From: an uncultured Bacteroides sp.
GTDB lineage: Bacteria; Bacteroidota; Bacteroidia; Bacteroidales; Bacteroidaceae
Reading direction: 5' to 3'
Length of the DNA: 64,000 bases
Assembly: GCF_959029255.1 (NCBI RefSeq)
Contig: NZ_CAUFUE010000008.1
Span: forward strand, 92,885 to 156,884
Position numbers and translations under genes: made by a program. This document shows, in pieces, positions 8,338 through 19,900 of the stretch. Under the pieces are notes generated by a model, which saw nothing but the letters and a program-made list of their open reading frames with translations, had not been told where the DNA came from and ran no database searches. How positions within the stretch are numbered: position 1 is the first letter of the stretch; the number at the start of each line of letters is the position of its first letter.

Positions 8338-11229
8338 TTACCGGAAATCAAACATCAGCTTCACCCTTATCCCTTCATCCCCTTTCTTGATACGTATAAT
8401 TCCCGGTTGGCTTTGCGGTCCATGTTGGCTAATCGGCTTGAACGAACGGATTGCAGGGATATCCAGCAGAAACGATAATTCACCTGACGGAAACTCGGGC
8501 ATGGTATTGATACCGTCCTGCCGCCCGTGAGGCTCTTCGGGAGTGAATACACGGAAAAACAAACCATCGGTCATGGAGTAGACGGTGAAAGGGAAACGAT
8601 CACTTTGCAAAGTAGTCCAATAGAGGTTAGCGTGATAGCCCTTAAACTCGGGATATTGCAAATATCCATCGCCACCCTGCTTAGGTTCACCGGTTATAGT
8701 ATTGTTGTAATCTTTCTGCCAAATGCCGTAATTAGTACCCGGAATGCGGTTTTTCCATACACGATAGGGGCCGCGTCCCAGCCAGCGCATTCCTTTGCAT
8801 TCGTCCTCGGAATAAGAGAATGTGAAACCGAAATTCAGCACTTCGGTATCGACAAAGGCGTCATCAAACCCTCCGCCTCCCGAGGCGCGATTCAGGAGCA
8901 GGGCATCCATCTCCAAGGTTCCGTCACTATAAAGTGTCCAAACTATTTTATCCACTCCTCCACGATATCGGGCTATGATATAAATCGTATTTTCCGCCTC
9001 ATCGCATCCGGCATCCATAGAAGTTAGTTCCATCTTCATGCCCACCGGCAAAGGCCCGTCTTTGAAAGGCAATTCCTGTTCGTCTTTATGTCGGATAATA
9101 CGGGCTATTGCACCGTCTGAACGACGGAAAGAGACCGTGACGGCATGACTGCAAAGGGTAATCAGCGAATCATTCTCTTCTATCTTGCGGTCGGGATAAC
9201 CGGTTTTGGAACAATCAGGATGGGTATTCCTGATATGACATTCGTTGTAGAAGTATTCATTTGCCATGCGGACAGGAAAAGTACGGGTACAAAGACTCTT
9301 TCCGTCAGGACCGTATGCTTCCAACTCAAGTATATCGGCTTTATCACTGCCACTGAAAGCGGTTTGAGAAACCGGAATAAAAGCCGTTCCCGTTTCGCCG
9401 GGAAGTATGTCGGGCAACTCCACCAACCCGCTATCCAACACCTGTACCTGCTGTGCGCCCTTCATCGTAAGCGGTGAAGGGCAACGCAGCATCCGATAGC
9501 GCATGCTGCACTGTCGCAAGCCGGTAAACAAATAATTATTCTTCACCAAAAAACGCCCGTTGAAATGACAAGTTACCATCAGCGGTAGTATTTGGATGGG
9601 CGACCAAACCTCACGCACGGAATAAAAGCTACCCTCTTTTTCACGATAAGCGCCCACTATACCGTCGGGAGCATTATAATCTTCACTATCCATTGCCCCA
9701 CCTTTATCGGTACGACGCACGGTTTCGTCGCAATAGGCCCACATAAAACCACCGGCAAAAAGCGGATGGGCGGTGTAGCGTGCCCAAAAGTCTTCCAATC
9801 CGGCGCCATGTCCCTGGTCGTACTGCCCGTGCATGAATTCGGTAGGCATAAAGACTTTATAACCATTGGTGAAACGTCCCACACCGGTCAGATAAGCAGG
9901 ATAATGGTGCGTATCCAGTTCGTTATAATCGGCCCATGGGTGGATAACGTGTCTCCGTTGCGGATCATACCGCCAAAAGCCGGGTTCAATCTTTTCATTC
10001 CATCCGCCTTCGTTGCCATTGCTCCACAACACGATGCAAGGATGGTTCACGTCACGTTCCACCATTTCCTTCACCAATTTTCCACCGGCCTCATCGTCGT
10101 ATGCGTTCTGCCATCCCGCCAATTCGTCAATATAGAGCAACCCCAGTGAATCACAGACATCCAGAAAGTGTTCGTCGGGGGGATAATGGGAACGCACGGC
10201 ATTCATGTTCATTTCTTTGATGAGCAGGGCATCCTGTATGCTGATATCTTTATTCGTAGTCCGCCCACCCTCCGGATGGAAAGAATGGCGGTTGATACCT
10301 TTCATCACCAATTTAGTCCCGTTCAGATAAAGCCCGTCACGCTCACGGAACTCTACAGTACGGAAGCCGATGCGAGCCTCAGCCCGATGAAGCAATACAC
10401 CGTTCTCATCCAGCAGGGAAAGGGTCAGGTTATACAAGTGAGGCGTTTCGGGTGTCCACGGCTTGATGCCGCAGAACTGCCATCTCCGCGTCTTCCCGGT
10501 GGTTTCCAACCGCTTGGGATACAATATTTCCTCAGGGTTTCCGGTAGCAGCTACCGAAACAGCCAAATTCTCCTTACCGGTGGTTCCTTGCAACCGCAAA
10601 TCCATCTCCAGCAGTCCATCCGCGCGTGCATCCACGGCAAAGTGCTCGATATGCGGCTTTGGTTTGGCTTCCAACCACACCGGGCGATAGATTCCGCCGA
10701 ACAACCACCAGTCTGCTTTACGCTCGGCAGCATTCACAGATTTGTTATCGGAATGTTTCTTTACCCGTACCTCTATCTTATTGGTACCGCCATATTTCAA
10801 CAATGAAGTGATGTCATAAGAGAACCGGTAAAAACCTCCCCGGTGGGTTTCACCTGCGGATGCACCGTTTATCAGCACATCGGCATCCGTCATCACCCCA
10901 TCAAACCAGATACGTACAACCTTGTTTCTCCAAGTAGCGGGAACCTTAAATGTCCGCCGGTATATCCCCTCCTCCATACTCGGATTTTTTATACCTTTCT
11001 TCTTGTACCACCGTCCGTAAGTATATTCTCCAAAGCCCTGTAACTCCCATTGGGAAGGAACTTCTATCTTACTCCATTTACCACAGTTACGCCCCTCGGA
11101 ACAACGGAACTGCCAGGTCACGGTATTGCCCAGCCCTGTACCCGAAAGATAATGGCGTTCTGTTTGTTGCTCAAGCCCCTTCAGGGAAAGCAGAGAAAGA
11201 AATGTGATGAGAATGAGTGCTCTATTCAT
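8338..11229 (-). CDS. GH2 family glycosidase, probable beta-galactosidase
   Basis: This 963-residue secreted GH2 enzyme has, in order, a signal peptide (1-19), a sugar-binding jelly roll (about 30-190), an immunoglobulin-like domain, a TIM barrel (about 300-590) and C-terminal beta domains including a bgaL small-chain-like region. The acid/base Glu is in SNGNEGG (E407) and the nucleophile Glu in MPTEFMHG (E464); the GINRH motif is at 311-315. GH2 covers beta-galactosidase, beta-glucuronidase and others. The small-chain domain and the pectin setting favour removal of galactose from rhamnogalacturonan side chains, which is inference. The upstream FISUMP gene is separated from it by a hairpin terminator. 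Confidence 0.85.
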   Translation of the reverse strand: MNRALILITFLSLLSLKGLEQQTERHYLSGTGLGNTVTWQFRCSEGRNCGKWSKIEVPSQWELQGFGEYTYGRWYKKKGIKNPSMEEGIYRRTFKVPATWRNKVVRIWFDGVMTDADVLINGASAGETHRGGFYRFSYDITSLLKYGGTNKIEVRVKKHSDNKSVNAAERKADWWLFGGIYRPVWLEAKPKPHIEHFAVDARADGLLEMDLRLQGTTGKENLAVSVAATGNPEEILYPKRLETTGKTRRWQFCGIKPWTPETPHLYNLTLSLLDENGVLLHRAEARIGFRTVEFRERDGLYLNGTKLVMKGINRHSFHPEGGRTTNKDISIQDALLIKEMNMNAVRSHYPPDEHFLDVCDSLGLLYIDELAGWQNAYDDEAGGKLVKEMVERDVNHPCIVLWSNGNEGGWNEKIEPGFWRYDPQRRHVIHPWADYNELDTHHYPAYLTGVGRFTNGYKVFMPTEFMHGQYDQGHGAGLEDFWARYTAHPLFAGGFMWAYCDETVRRTDKGGAMDSEDYNAPDGIVGAYREKEGSFYSVREVWSPIQILPLMVTCHFNGRFLVKNNYLFTGLRQCSMRYRMLRCPSPLTMKGAQQVQVLDSGLVELPDILPGETGTAFIPVSQTAFSGSDKADILELEAYGPDGKSLCTRTFPVRMANEYFYNECHIRNTHPDCSKTGYPDRKIEENDSLITLCSHAVTVSFRRSDGAIARIIRHKDEQELPFKDGPLPVGMKMELTSMDAGCDEAENTIYIIARYRGGVDKIVWTLYSDGTLEMDALLLNRASGGGGFDDAFVDTEVLNFGFTFSYSEDECKGMRWLGRGPYRVWKNRIPGTNYGIWQKDYNNTITGEPKQGGDGYLQYPEFKGYHANLYWTTLQSDRFPFTVYSMTDGLFFRVFTPEEPHGRQDGINTMPEFPSGELSFLLDIPAIRSFKPISQHGPQSQPGIIRIKKGDEGIRVKLMFDFR

Positions 11230-11320
11230 AGTATCCTAATTTTCTGAATGTACAAAGGAAAGAAATAGTTCAGAAATTCTCAATAAACAAAATGATTTTC
11301 AGACTATGCGGAATGAGAAA

Positions 11321-11349
11321 GGCGACATTCCCATCACGAGAATATCGCC
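11321..11349 (-). terminator. Hairpin terminator after FISUMP gene
   Basis: On the minus strand, GGCGATATTC...GAATGTCGCC forms a stem followed by TTTCTC. It lies 37 bases beyond the FISUMP lipoprotein stop and before the GH2 gene, so it probably ends or attenuates the susC1 operon. A similar hairpin follows susD2 at 22081. Confidence 0.6.
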
Positions 11350-11385
11350 TTCATTCACTAACCTAAAAAATATTATTCAAATCAC

Positions 11386-13263
11386 TTATTTAGTCTTTAC
11401 ACAACGCACGGTATAAGCATTTCCACGACAATTACCCTTGTCCAAAGTAACACCCGAGTTAACAATCATATATCCGGTATTAGCCGAATTTGCCGACATG
11501 GGCGTACTGCACCAATAATATCCAGTTTTCTCCACTTCTTGAAGTCCGCCGGTTTTACGATTAAGGAGTCCCCCTGCCGGATACCACAGGTTTTCACCAT
11601 TCCAAGTAGCCGAAAATCCTTTATAGGTACTGTTCCAGCCATCAGGTGTATCACTGAACACACTTCCTGCAATGGCAGAAGTCGTTGTATTCGTATTACG
11701 CCAAGTATCATACGGAGCTACCATATAACCCTTTGGACATGGGTCATAGATGGACTTGGAAAGCGTTGATGCTTTCGGATAATTATAGCCTTCAGGATTT
11801 CCCCACAGGGCGTCATCGCCATAGTACATCCAGTCATACGACCAATAGAAAGGCCTTGTCGTGCTATTGCTCTTTGAACGTGAATACTTGATATAAGTAT
11901 CGGGATGCGCGGTTGCCCATGCCACAGTACCTTTCGATTCGCTACCGGATGCAATCTGCATTTTCACAGTACCCGATTCATTATACATCGTAGCCTGAGT
12001 ATTAGAGGCAACTGCATTACCGCTTACAAACGGGTCTTTACGCCCCCATTGATAAAGCATGCCGATAGAGCGCCAATCACCCGGAGTGGCAGATACTGCA
12101 CCCATATTACGATCCAGCACCGTATAACTGTTACCCTTACAGTTCGCACCTAAAACTTGTTCTGCAACATCAGTTACCCAAATATGGAAAGACCAGAGAA
12201 TATTGGCATTTTCATCTTCCGGGTCTTCCGTATCATAGATAGCAATTACAGCATTTCCCGCTTCACCGTTAAGCGATACGGTGAAAGATTTACGGTCATC
12301 GCTCAACTGCACTTTGGAAATATAGGATGTAGAAACATCGTTCCACAAAAGTTTTGCAGAACGTGCCAACAAACTTTCATCACCAGCCTTGTTTTCATAC
12401 GCATAGAGCAGGCTGGTAGTAGCATAAGGAGCACAATCCACCGTTACAGTCGTCGTTCCCGGAGCAACAATGATAGAATTGGCCGTTCCATAGTAATTGG
12501 TCGCGGCAGTCCATTCGATATTTTCCAGAGTGGTCTCCAGCATCTTCCCGCTTTCAATCTTCTTGCCTTTCAAATCTAGGAAACATTCGCCATATCCTTT
12601 CGGAGTATTCAAAGTCACCGTTATCTCGTCTCTAAAAGTCAATGGAGGGAGTGTAAACACCGCTTCACCACCTTCTGAAATATCGATACTGCCTTTCAAA
12701 GTAGCGGTTTGTGAGGCAATGTCACAATAATCTACTTCACCGGTCTTACAATCAACCCGAATATCCCCGGTAAGTACATATTCCTTTGATTCGATTTTAA
12801 TAGAAGACACAGAAGCAAAAGAACTCTCTTCGGGTGCAGGGATAATCAATTTCAAACCGCCGCATGCTGGTTTCAGTATCAAATCCTCAAGTTGTTCATT
12901 ATCACTCAATCCATAAACGGGAGAAGCAACCGGGTCGCATTTACCCGGAACATACGTCTGACTCTCGGGAATATGGTAATTAAGTACATACCCTGAACGG
13001 CTTTCCGGTTCCGGGTAGTATACAAGATATTCGGCAGCGGCGGGCACATCATACAAGCTTACCTGTCCGTTGGCAAGTACCGGATATTTTTCGTCATTGA
13101 TGAATATATTTTGTCCTGCGTTAACCGACAGTCCCAGTTCATTCCCTTCTGATAAATTCAATTGAAGCGAATACGGCTTATATACCGTTTTCGTATCATC
13201 CTCGCATCCTACCACTGTGAATGCCGCAAGAGCTATGAAGAAATATTTTGTCCAAGTTTTCAT
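11386..13263 (-). CDS. FISUMP-domain surface lipoprotein
   Basis: This 625-residue protein has a lipobox signal (AAFTVVGCEDD), so it is an outer-membrane lipoprotein candidate. The N-terminal half (about 30-270) looks like fimbrillin- or BACON-like beta-sandwich repeats. The C-terminal part (about 390-625) carries the 'Fibrobacter succinogenes major paralogous' (FISUMP) signature: YTVLDRNMGAV, MLYQWGRKDPF, YDPCPKGYMVAP and AYTVRCVK. By position after susC, susD and pectate lyase it fills the place of a SusE/F-like surface glycan-binding protein; that role is inferred. A short relic of a second FISUMP domain occurs at the end of the other pectate lyase gene (20443-20622), suggesting that each susCD pair once had its own copy. 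Confidence 0.8.
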   Translation of the reverse strand: MKTWTKYFFIALAAFTVVGCEDDTKTVYKPYSLQLNLSEGNELGLSVNAGQNIFINDEKYPVLANGQVSLYDVPAAAEYLVYYPEPESRSGYVLNYHIPESQTYVPGKCDPVASPVYGLSDNEQLEDLILKPACGGLKLIIPAPEESSFASVSSIKIESKEYVLTGDIRVDCKTGEVDYCDIASQTATLKGSIDISEGGEAVFTLPPLTFRDEITVTLNTPKGYGECFLDLKGKKIESGKMLETTLENIEWTAATNYYGTANSIIVAPGTTTVTVDCAPYATTSLLYAYENKAGDESLLARSAKLLWNDVSTSYISKVQLSDDRKSFTVSLNGEAGNAVIAIYDTEDPEDENANILWSFHIWVTDVAEQVLGANCKGNSYTVLDRNMGAVSATPGDWRSIGMLYQWGRKDPFVSGNAVASNTQATMYNESGTVKMQIASGSESKGTVAWATAHPDTYIKYSRSKSNSTTRPFYWSYDWMYYGDDALWGNPEGYNYPKASTLSKSIYDPCPKGYMVAPYDTWRNTNTTTSAIAGSVFSDTPDGWNSTYKGFSATWNGENLWYPAGGLLNRKTGGLQEVEKTGYYWCSTPMSANSANTGYMIVNSGVTLDKGNCRGNAYTVRCVKTK

Positions 13264-13286
13264 TAGTTCGTTTTTTAAGGTTGATA

Positions 13287-14699
13287 TTACTTTTCTTGAC
13301 CTATAGTAAAGATATAATTCTCAATGTTGCTATACCCATTATTTGAAATGCGGGAAGCATCAGACGGATCATTTTTGTCTAAACCATATTTCTCTTCAAA
13401 CCAGTCGGGCATACCGTCTTTATCAGAGTCAACAGGATTCTCTCCGGTTTTAATGTTACCGGGACCACCTAATGGGAACTGTTCTGTTTTTCGTTGGTCA
13501 AAAATAATAGTTCCTTTACCACCCAACGAAGTAAGTTCATCTATCAAATAAGTATCCACTTCATCACGCGCCGGAAGACTGGCTCCACCTTGTTCTAGAA
13601 TCCATTGATAGGCAGTAGCAGCATCTGTCTGTGATGCGATAGCCGGAAAAATTTCAGGGCATGCACTCAGGAAGGTCGGAACTCCTGAGGTATACTCAGC
13701 CCAGTTCGACTCCGTTATCTCCACTCCGTTCAATGCGCCGTTCTTATCAAAGTCATAAAAGTTCTTCTTACAATAGGTGCTGAACAGTGTATTCGCTCCA
13801 ATAAAAGGCTTCGTAGGCTTTTTAACGGAATTCTCCAGAATAAGGCTTCCATCTTCCTGTCTCACTTCTTGCCAGTTGACTACCGGACCTACTATAAAAT
13901 AGTTGTCTTCAACCGAAGTCAGAGATTCACCTTCAGAATCCCCACTCATATTATAAGCTGCACCTTCACCCCAATTGTACACCACATTATTCACAAACTG
14001 GTTCAAGCCCTTTACCTTCGGGTTACGAGTCTTATTATCGATATATAGATTACGGAATAACGTAATACCGTGTTCTTTCGTAGTCTGCATCAATCCCCCG
14101 CAAGAATGGTTTTGAAGACCTTGTCCTATAATCGAATTTTGAATAGTAATATCGTATGCATCGTTTCCATTGATTGAGAAATTTTCATCACGCCCCCATG
14201 TCACAGACAAATGATCGAATATCATATTACTCCCCGAAGCCAAACCTGCCGCATCTTTTCCATCAGGACCTTGTCTGCCCATGCGAACGCGTAAATAACG
14301 GCAAATAACATTCTTTGCCCCCGAGAATGAAACACGATCTCCATAGAGTACTATACCGTCACCTGGTGCTGTTTGCGCGGCAACCGTCAGATTGGAAGAA
14401 AAAACCAAGGCACTTTCCAGATTAATAATACCCGCCACATCGAACACAACGATACGGTTAGGCTTGCTAACAGCATCACGAAGAGAACCTTCACCTGAAT
14501 CATTCAGATTAGTCACATGATAAACCTCGCCTCCACGTCCTCCGGAAGCATTGCGACCGAAACCTTCAGCACCGGGAAAGGCTACTACTTCGCCATAATC
14601 CTCAAAAGGACCGGGTTTTGAAAGTACTTCTATCTTTTCGTCGTTATTACAGCCGAACATAGTACTAAGAAAGAGAAATGACAATATTATATTTTTCAT
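13287..14699 (-). CDS. Pectate lyase, PL1 family, lipoprotein
   Basis: This 470-residue protein has a lipobox signal (STMFGCNND), followed directly by a PL1-type parallel beta-helix. Diagnostic stretches are FPGAEGFGRNASGGRGGEVY, VTNLNDSGEGSLRDAV, DHLSVTWGRDENFS and NPKVKGLNQFVNNVVYNWG. The enzyme cleaves alpha-1,4-linked galacturonan by calcium-dependent beta-elimination. A calcium-binding DSDKDGMPDWFEEKYGL loop sits near the C-terminus. It is the third gene of the susC1-susD1 operon and is likely displayed on the cell surface. A paralog lies at 20560-22020 in the second susCD unit. Confidence 0.9.
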   Translation of the reverse strand: MKNIILSFLFLSTMFGCNNDEKIEVLSKPGPFEDYGEVVAFPGAEGFGRNASGGRGGEVYHVTNLNDSGEGSLRDAVSKPNRIVVFDVAGIINLESALVFSSNLTVAAQTAPGDGIVLYGDRVSFSGAKNVICRYLRVRMGRQGPDGKDAAGLASGSNMIFDHLSVTWGRDENFSINGNDAYDITIQNSIIGQGLQNHSCGGLMQTTKEHGITLFRNLYIDNKTRNPKVKGLNQFVNNVVYNWGEGAAYNMSGDSEGESLTSVEDNYFIVGPVVNWQEVRQEDGSLILENSVKKPTKPFIGANTLFSTYCKKNFYDFDKNGALNGVEITESNWAEYTSGVPTFLSACPEIFPAIASQTDAATAYQWILEQGGASLPARDEVDTYLIDELTSLGGKGTIIFDQRKTEQFPLGGPGNIKTGENPVDSDKDGMPDWFEEKYGLDKNDPSDASRISNNGYSNIENYIFTIGQEK

Positions 14700-14797
14700 T
14701 TGGATAATTTAAAAGTTAACATCAGAAACCCGCCATTGACACAAATTTTATCAATGACGAGCAACTGGCTATTTTTTGATTTTACATTGAATTCACG

Positions 14798-16882
14798 TTA
14801 ATTTAAGTAACCCGGATGCTGAGTCAAGTTCGGATTATCAACCATGGGATGTCCAGCTGATTTTGAGGCAAAAGGCAACAGCTCACATTTATTTTTTTCA
14901 AATCCATAGTATAAGCCGTCACTACCATCTGCAGCTTCAATCCAATCCGGATATTTACCACCATTTTCTGCAGAACCTGTCGGCTTGGTATAAATGATAT
15001 TACCTATCTGCAATGCATTATATCCTGTTGTAAAACCGACAGCCTTACGTGCATTACCATTAAAAGTACTCGTATAGGCTTCAAACATATTAACCGGATA
15101 CCATTTGTCACCTTCAGCATATCCATGAGCTTTCACAACGCCGGTCAATGCAGCCTGATATTCAGCATATTTTTTACTATCTGTAGGAACCTCCTTCACA
15201 ATTGAAATCTCAGCGTCATCCGTCAAATCAATATAGTCGATTGCCAAGAAAGGATCACCATACGCTTGTGCATCCTTCTGGAACTTATACAGACGATACA
15301 CAGGTACATCCGCATAATCTCCTTTACGGTCAGAAAGATTTTTCATTGCTTGTTTACACTTCTCCAACTCCTCCGGCAGACGATTTAAACGAGTCAGATC
15401 ACTACGTAATGTTAATTCCCCGGCAAACTCCCATTTACGCTCTTGAACAATAGCATCCTCAAATGCTTGTTGAGTAGTCGGTATATCCATAGACCCGATA
15501 CCAGCTCTAGCACGCACTGCTTGCAAAGCATCTTTAGCAGCCTGGGTCGGACCATTATTCAAATAGTTTTGAGTTTCCGCATACATCAACAAAACATCAG
15601 CATAACGTATTATCGGGATATTAAGGTTACGTTGAGACGCACCAGCCGGTTCCTGACACCAAGAAATGCGGAACTTACCGGGCATGATACAAGAGTAAGT
15701 GGTACCTACATCTACCCATGTATCATCTGCTGCACCTTTATTCAAAAAATAAATACTATAAGCCGTACAAGAGACATCACGTCGAGTATCCTTCTTGTCA
15801 AAAGATAAATAATAAGTCGGCAACATGAATTGCATAGCCTTTCTTGACCCAAATACTCCTCCTCTGGTTCCCGGATGAGCATATACGCCAAAATTTGAAT
15901 TAGTCGTAGTACCATATTGAGCTAAGTCCCAAATCATTTCACCACTTGTTACAGAGAAATTACGTTGGCAGTAATTATACCACAAATTTTGGAAACCACT
16001 CATTTGACCGTTTGCTTGTACTAAAGAATGTTCCCCATGGCTCATAATCTGGCTACAAGCATCGTCCGCAATTTCATAAAAATTCTGCACTTTTGCAGCA
16101 TCGTCACGACGGGCCATCTGGAGTGTACCGGGGTCATTCGTTTCAAGATTCCAGCGTAATGAATAACCTCCGGCATACAGCGCAACACGTGCTAATAAGG
16201 CATAAGCTCCCTGTTTAGAAAGACGTTCAGGCGTACTATAGCCACTTTCACCATACCAAGGTAAATACTCTACAGCTTGTTGCAAATCCGCAATAATTTT
16301 ATCATAAATACCGTCTCTGGGTGAACGTTTCGGATAGAATGTATTCTCATCATTTTTATCCATATCCTCCAAAGATTGGAATACAGAAGGGACGTCTCCA
16401 TAAATACGAATCAAATTATGGTAACAAAAAGCGCGAATAGCCAATAACTCTCCCAACAAAGCATTGCGTTTACTTGTTTCAGGCATATTATTCAGTTCCC
16501 TGATGCCCACATTAGTAGACTCTATTATACGATATTGCTCCTTAAAAATAGTAGTAACTGTTGCCGGCATAGTCGGGTCATACTTATAGTTACAAATCAT
16601 ATATTTTGAATTATTGGTAGTACCATCTTCACTAGAATGCATCACAGTTTCTCCCATACCCAGCTGATAAAACATCTCAGAATGTATCAAACCACGGTAA
16701 CAACCTTCTACATACATTTCCGCAGTAGTTTCACTACTAAAAACAAACTCTGTATCATCCGCTGTATAAGATGGCATTTCAAGCCATTCCGAGCAAGAAG
16801 TTATCCCTAAAGATATGAAGATAATCACTAATACAGCAAATACCTGTTTCATATCAAAAAATATAATTGATTTCTTTTTCAT
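14798..16882 (-). CDS. SusD-like outer-membrane lipoprotein (pair 1)
   Basis: This 694-residue RagB/SusD family glycan-binding lipoprotein has its lipobox in SLGITSCSEW after a hydrophobic segment. An internal ATG ten codons in (MKQVFAVLV) could also be the start. The helical TPR-like SusD fold is indicated by the family motifs NNMPETSKRNALLGELLAIRA, RSPRDGIYDKI and IIRYADVLLMYAETQN. It forms the lid of the SusC channel and delivers pectic oligosaccharide into it. It follows susC1 by 18 bases. Its pair-2 paralog (22141-24135) is clearly related but diverged. Confidence 0.92.
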   Translation of the reverse strand: MKKKSIIFFDMKQVFAVLVIIFISLGITSCSEWLEMPSYTADDTEFVFSSETTAEMYVEGCYRGLIHSEMFYQLGMGETVMHSSEDGTTNNSKYMICNYKYDPTMPATVTTIFKEQYRIIESTNVGIRELNNMPETSKRNALLGELLAIRAFCYHNLIRIYGDVPSVFQSLEDMDKNDENTFYPKRSPRDGIYDKIIADLQQAVEYLPWYGESGYSTPERLSKQGAYALLARVALYAGGYSLRWNLETNDPGTLQMARRDDAAKVQNFYEIADDACSQIMSHGEHSLVQANGQMSGFQNLWYNYCQRNFSVTSGEMIWDLAQYGTTTNSNFGVYAHPGTRGGVFGSRKAMQFMLPTYYLSFDKKDTRRDVSCTAYSIYFLNKGAADDTWVDVGTTYSCIMPGKFRISWCQEPAGASQRNLNIPIIRYADVLLMYAETQNYLNNGPTQAAKDALQAVRARAGIGSMDIPTTQQAFEDAIVQERKWEFAGELTLRSDLTRLNRLPEELEKCKQAMKNLSDRKGDYADVPVYRLYKFQKDAQAYGDPFLAIDYIDLTDDAEISIVKEVPTDSKKYAEYQAALTGVVKAHGYAEGDKWYPVNMFEAYTSTFNGNARKAVGFTTGYNALQIGNIIYTKPTGSAENGGKYPDWIEAADGSDGLYYGFEKNKCELLPFASKSAGHPMVDNPNLTQHPGYLN

Positions 16883-16900
16883 AATAGTAAATCGTTAAAA

Positions 16901-19900
16901 TTAGAATGTTAAGTTAAGTCCTACAACATAACTTCTTGAACGAGGATAAGTAGAACTATCATAGCCTGGCGTACATATCACGTTATCACTATTGCTGGCA
17001 GAAACTTCCGGGTCATAACCGGAGTATCCTGTTATTGTAGCCAAATTGTTCGCCGTAAAGTAGATACGAGCATTGGAAATCATAAATTTATGTAACCAGT
17101 GTTTGGGGAACGTATAACCTAATGTCACTTGTGCAATACGCAAATAAGAGCCATCCTCTACATAGTATGATGACGGATAAGTGATATAACTAGAATTGGT
17201 GGTACTTAAATTCCATGTACGTGCCGTTTCATTGGGATTCAGTTCTCTAAAACGAGCTAATGTAGTAGCAGCTTTTCCCGTAGTTGGGTCAATCAACCGA
17301 TAATAATTATCGCCAAATTCTGTTGGAACATTCTGATAAAGCGCATAAGGACTCATACTATGCTTGGTAGCATTATAAACATCATTACCAATAGAGAATT
17401 TCATGAATATGCTCAAATCAATCCCTTTATAAGCAAAAGTATTATTAAAACCTCCAATACAATCGGGAGTACCGTTACCAATCTTCACTAGCTGTCTCGT
17501 AAATTGAGTACCATCTTCGTTGTCCGCTGCGAACTTGATATCACCAGGTTGGGGAGTTCCATTATAGGGCTTCACAACCCCATCACGCAATACTAATTTT
17601 CCCTCATTAGTCTGAATAAAATCATCCGTAGTGTATATGCCATCGTAAACATACCCATACATATCCCCTAACGATTCTCCAACTACTGCATAGTAAGTTA
17701 CTGTTCCCGAACGATTACTTCCCGCAGCAAAAGTTTTATGATCTTCTCCATTTTCCAAGGATATCACTTTAGATTTATTAAAAGCCAGATTCAAATCAGA
17801 AGTCCAACGGAAATTTTTAGTTGTAATGTTTACTGTATTAAGAGTTATTTCCCAACCGCGATTACGCATCTTTCCTACATTCTGATATTGGTTGGCATAA
17901 CCTGTAGAAGTAGGAATAGTAGATTTCATCAACATATCGCTAATCTGATTATTATACCATTCAGCCGTTAAATTAATACGGCTTCCAAATAAAGAAATAT
18001 CCAAACCAACATTGGTAGCATGCAAAGTTTCCCATTTAAGGTCTTTGTTTCCCAAAGTCGTACCTAAAACATAAGCCGGATTATTTACATTATTGTTTAC
18101 GGGATAAGTAGTTTGAGCCAGGTTAGTTGTATATAAACTGCTGCCTATACCATTATTACCGGTTACACCATAACCTACACGAAGTTTCATATTATTCACT
18201 ACATCAGCCAATTTACCATTCTTCCAAAATTTTTCTTCCGAAATACGCCATGCGCCTGACATGGAAGGGAATATTCCCCACTTATTTCCTTTAGCAAATT
18301 TTGAAGAGCCATCACCACGAACTGTAGCTGTCAACAGATAACGTTCATCAAAAGTATAATTTAAACGCGCAAAAGCAGATACTATGCCACTGCGACCATG
18401 TTCAGTTTCTTGTTCTTTAACAGTAGCATTAGAGATATCATCCAATCCATGATTCGGAAACGGGAATTTGATAAGCGTCATCTTATCATTTTCATTTTCA
18501 GAATAAGTAACTTCATGCCCCAGCAAAACATTCAGTTTATGCTTTTTCGCAATTGTTTGGCTATAATTCAAAGTATTTGTTATCTGATATTTATACGATT
18601 CAGAATTTTTTATACTACCATTAATACCTGTATTATTAGAATCCATAATATATGAAGTGGAATTTTCATCAGCAAAAGAAGTAGATTTACTTTGAGACCA
18701 TGTGTAACTACCTGCCGTCCGCCAAGTAAAATGTTTCAGAAAGTCAAATTCCAGACCTGCATTGACTGTATACAAGCGAGCACGGCTATGTGACGTAGAG
18801 GCATTATTCTGAACGATAGGATTAGCCGTATCAAAAGAAGAATCCATTCCGGAAAAATCGGGATAAGTCTGAGTATAAAGTAAATCATCTCGCGTAAACA
18901 TTGTACCTCCATTGATAGGTTGAAGAAGAACATTCTTCATTCCGGAGTAGGCACCACCTCCATCAGTTGATTTTGATGAAAACATCGTATTTACATCCAA
19001 ACGAATGCCTTTATAAAGTTCTGAATTAACTTTAGCCCGAATAGAGTTTTTCTCAACACCATGATTAGCCAACAGACCATTCTGACCACTGTAGTTATAA
19101 CTCAACATTACTTGTGTTTTATCCGTACCTGTAGTGATATTCACATTATGATTTTGAGTAAGAGCAGTACCACCAAACACTTCATCTTGCCAATCAATAG
19201 CATCACCATTACCATACAAATCATCAATACGGCCATAAACACCTGAATAAAAATCATCAGCATCAGTACCTTTACTATTGTCAAAGACATTGCTCCACAT
19301 TGCAGTTTTTCCCTGTAACTCGGCCATCTCGTATTGATACTTCACAAAATTCTCCGCATTAGATAGCATATCCAATTTTTTGGAAAGTTTATCAAAAGAG
19401 AAATATGTATTGTAACTAACTTGCGTCTTTCCCTTTTTACCTGATTTTGTCGTAATCAATACAATGCCATTTGAACCACGAGCACCATAAATAGCAGTAG
19501 CAGAAGCATCCTTCAAAATATCAATGCTCTCAATATCGCTAATATCAATATTAGTTAGTGCATCACCCATTTCAAATCCATCAACAATATATAGCGGCTC
19601 TGTACTTTGTGTAATAGAAGTACCACCACGGACTGTAATGTTTATTCCAGCACCCGGAGCACCACTTTCCGTAACAATATTCACACCCGCAGCTTTACCT
19701 TGAAGTGCTTGTGCCGCAGTCACGGCAGGAACAGATGCCAGTTCGGAACTCGATACCGAAGAAGTCGCCCCCGTCAAGTCTTTACGTTTCACCTTCGCAT
19801 AGCCAATAGCAACCACCTCTTCAAGCATCACTGAAGACTCTTTTAAGGTTACATCCAGATGGGTTTTGTTACCGATAGCTACCGTTTGGTTATCATACCC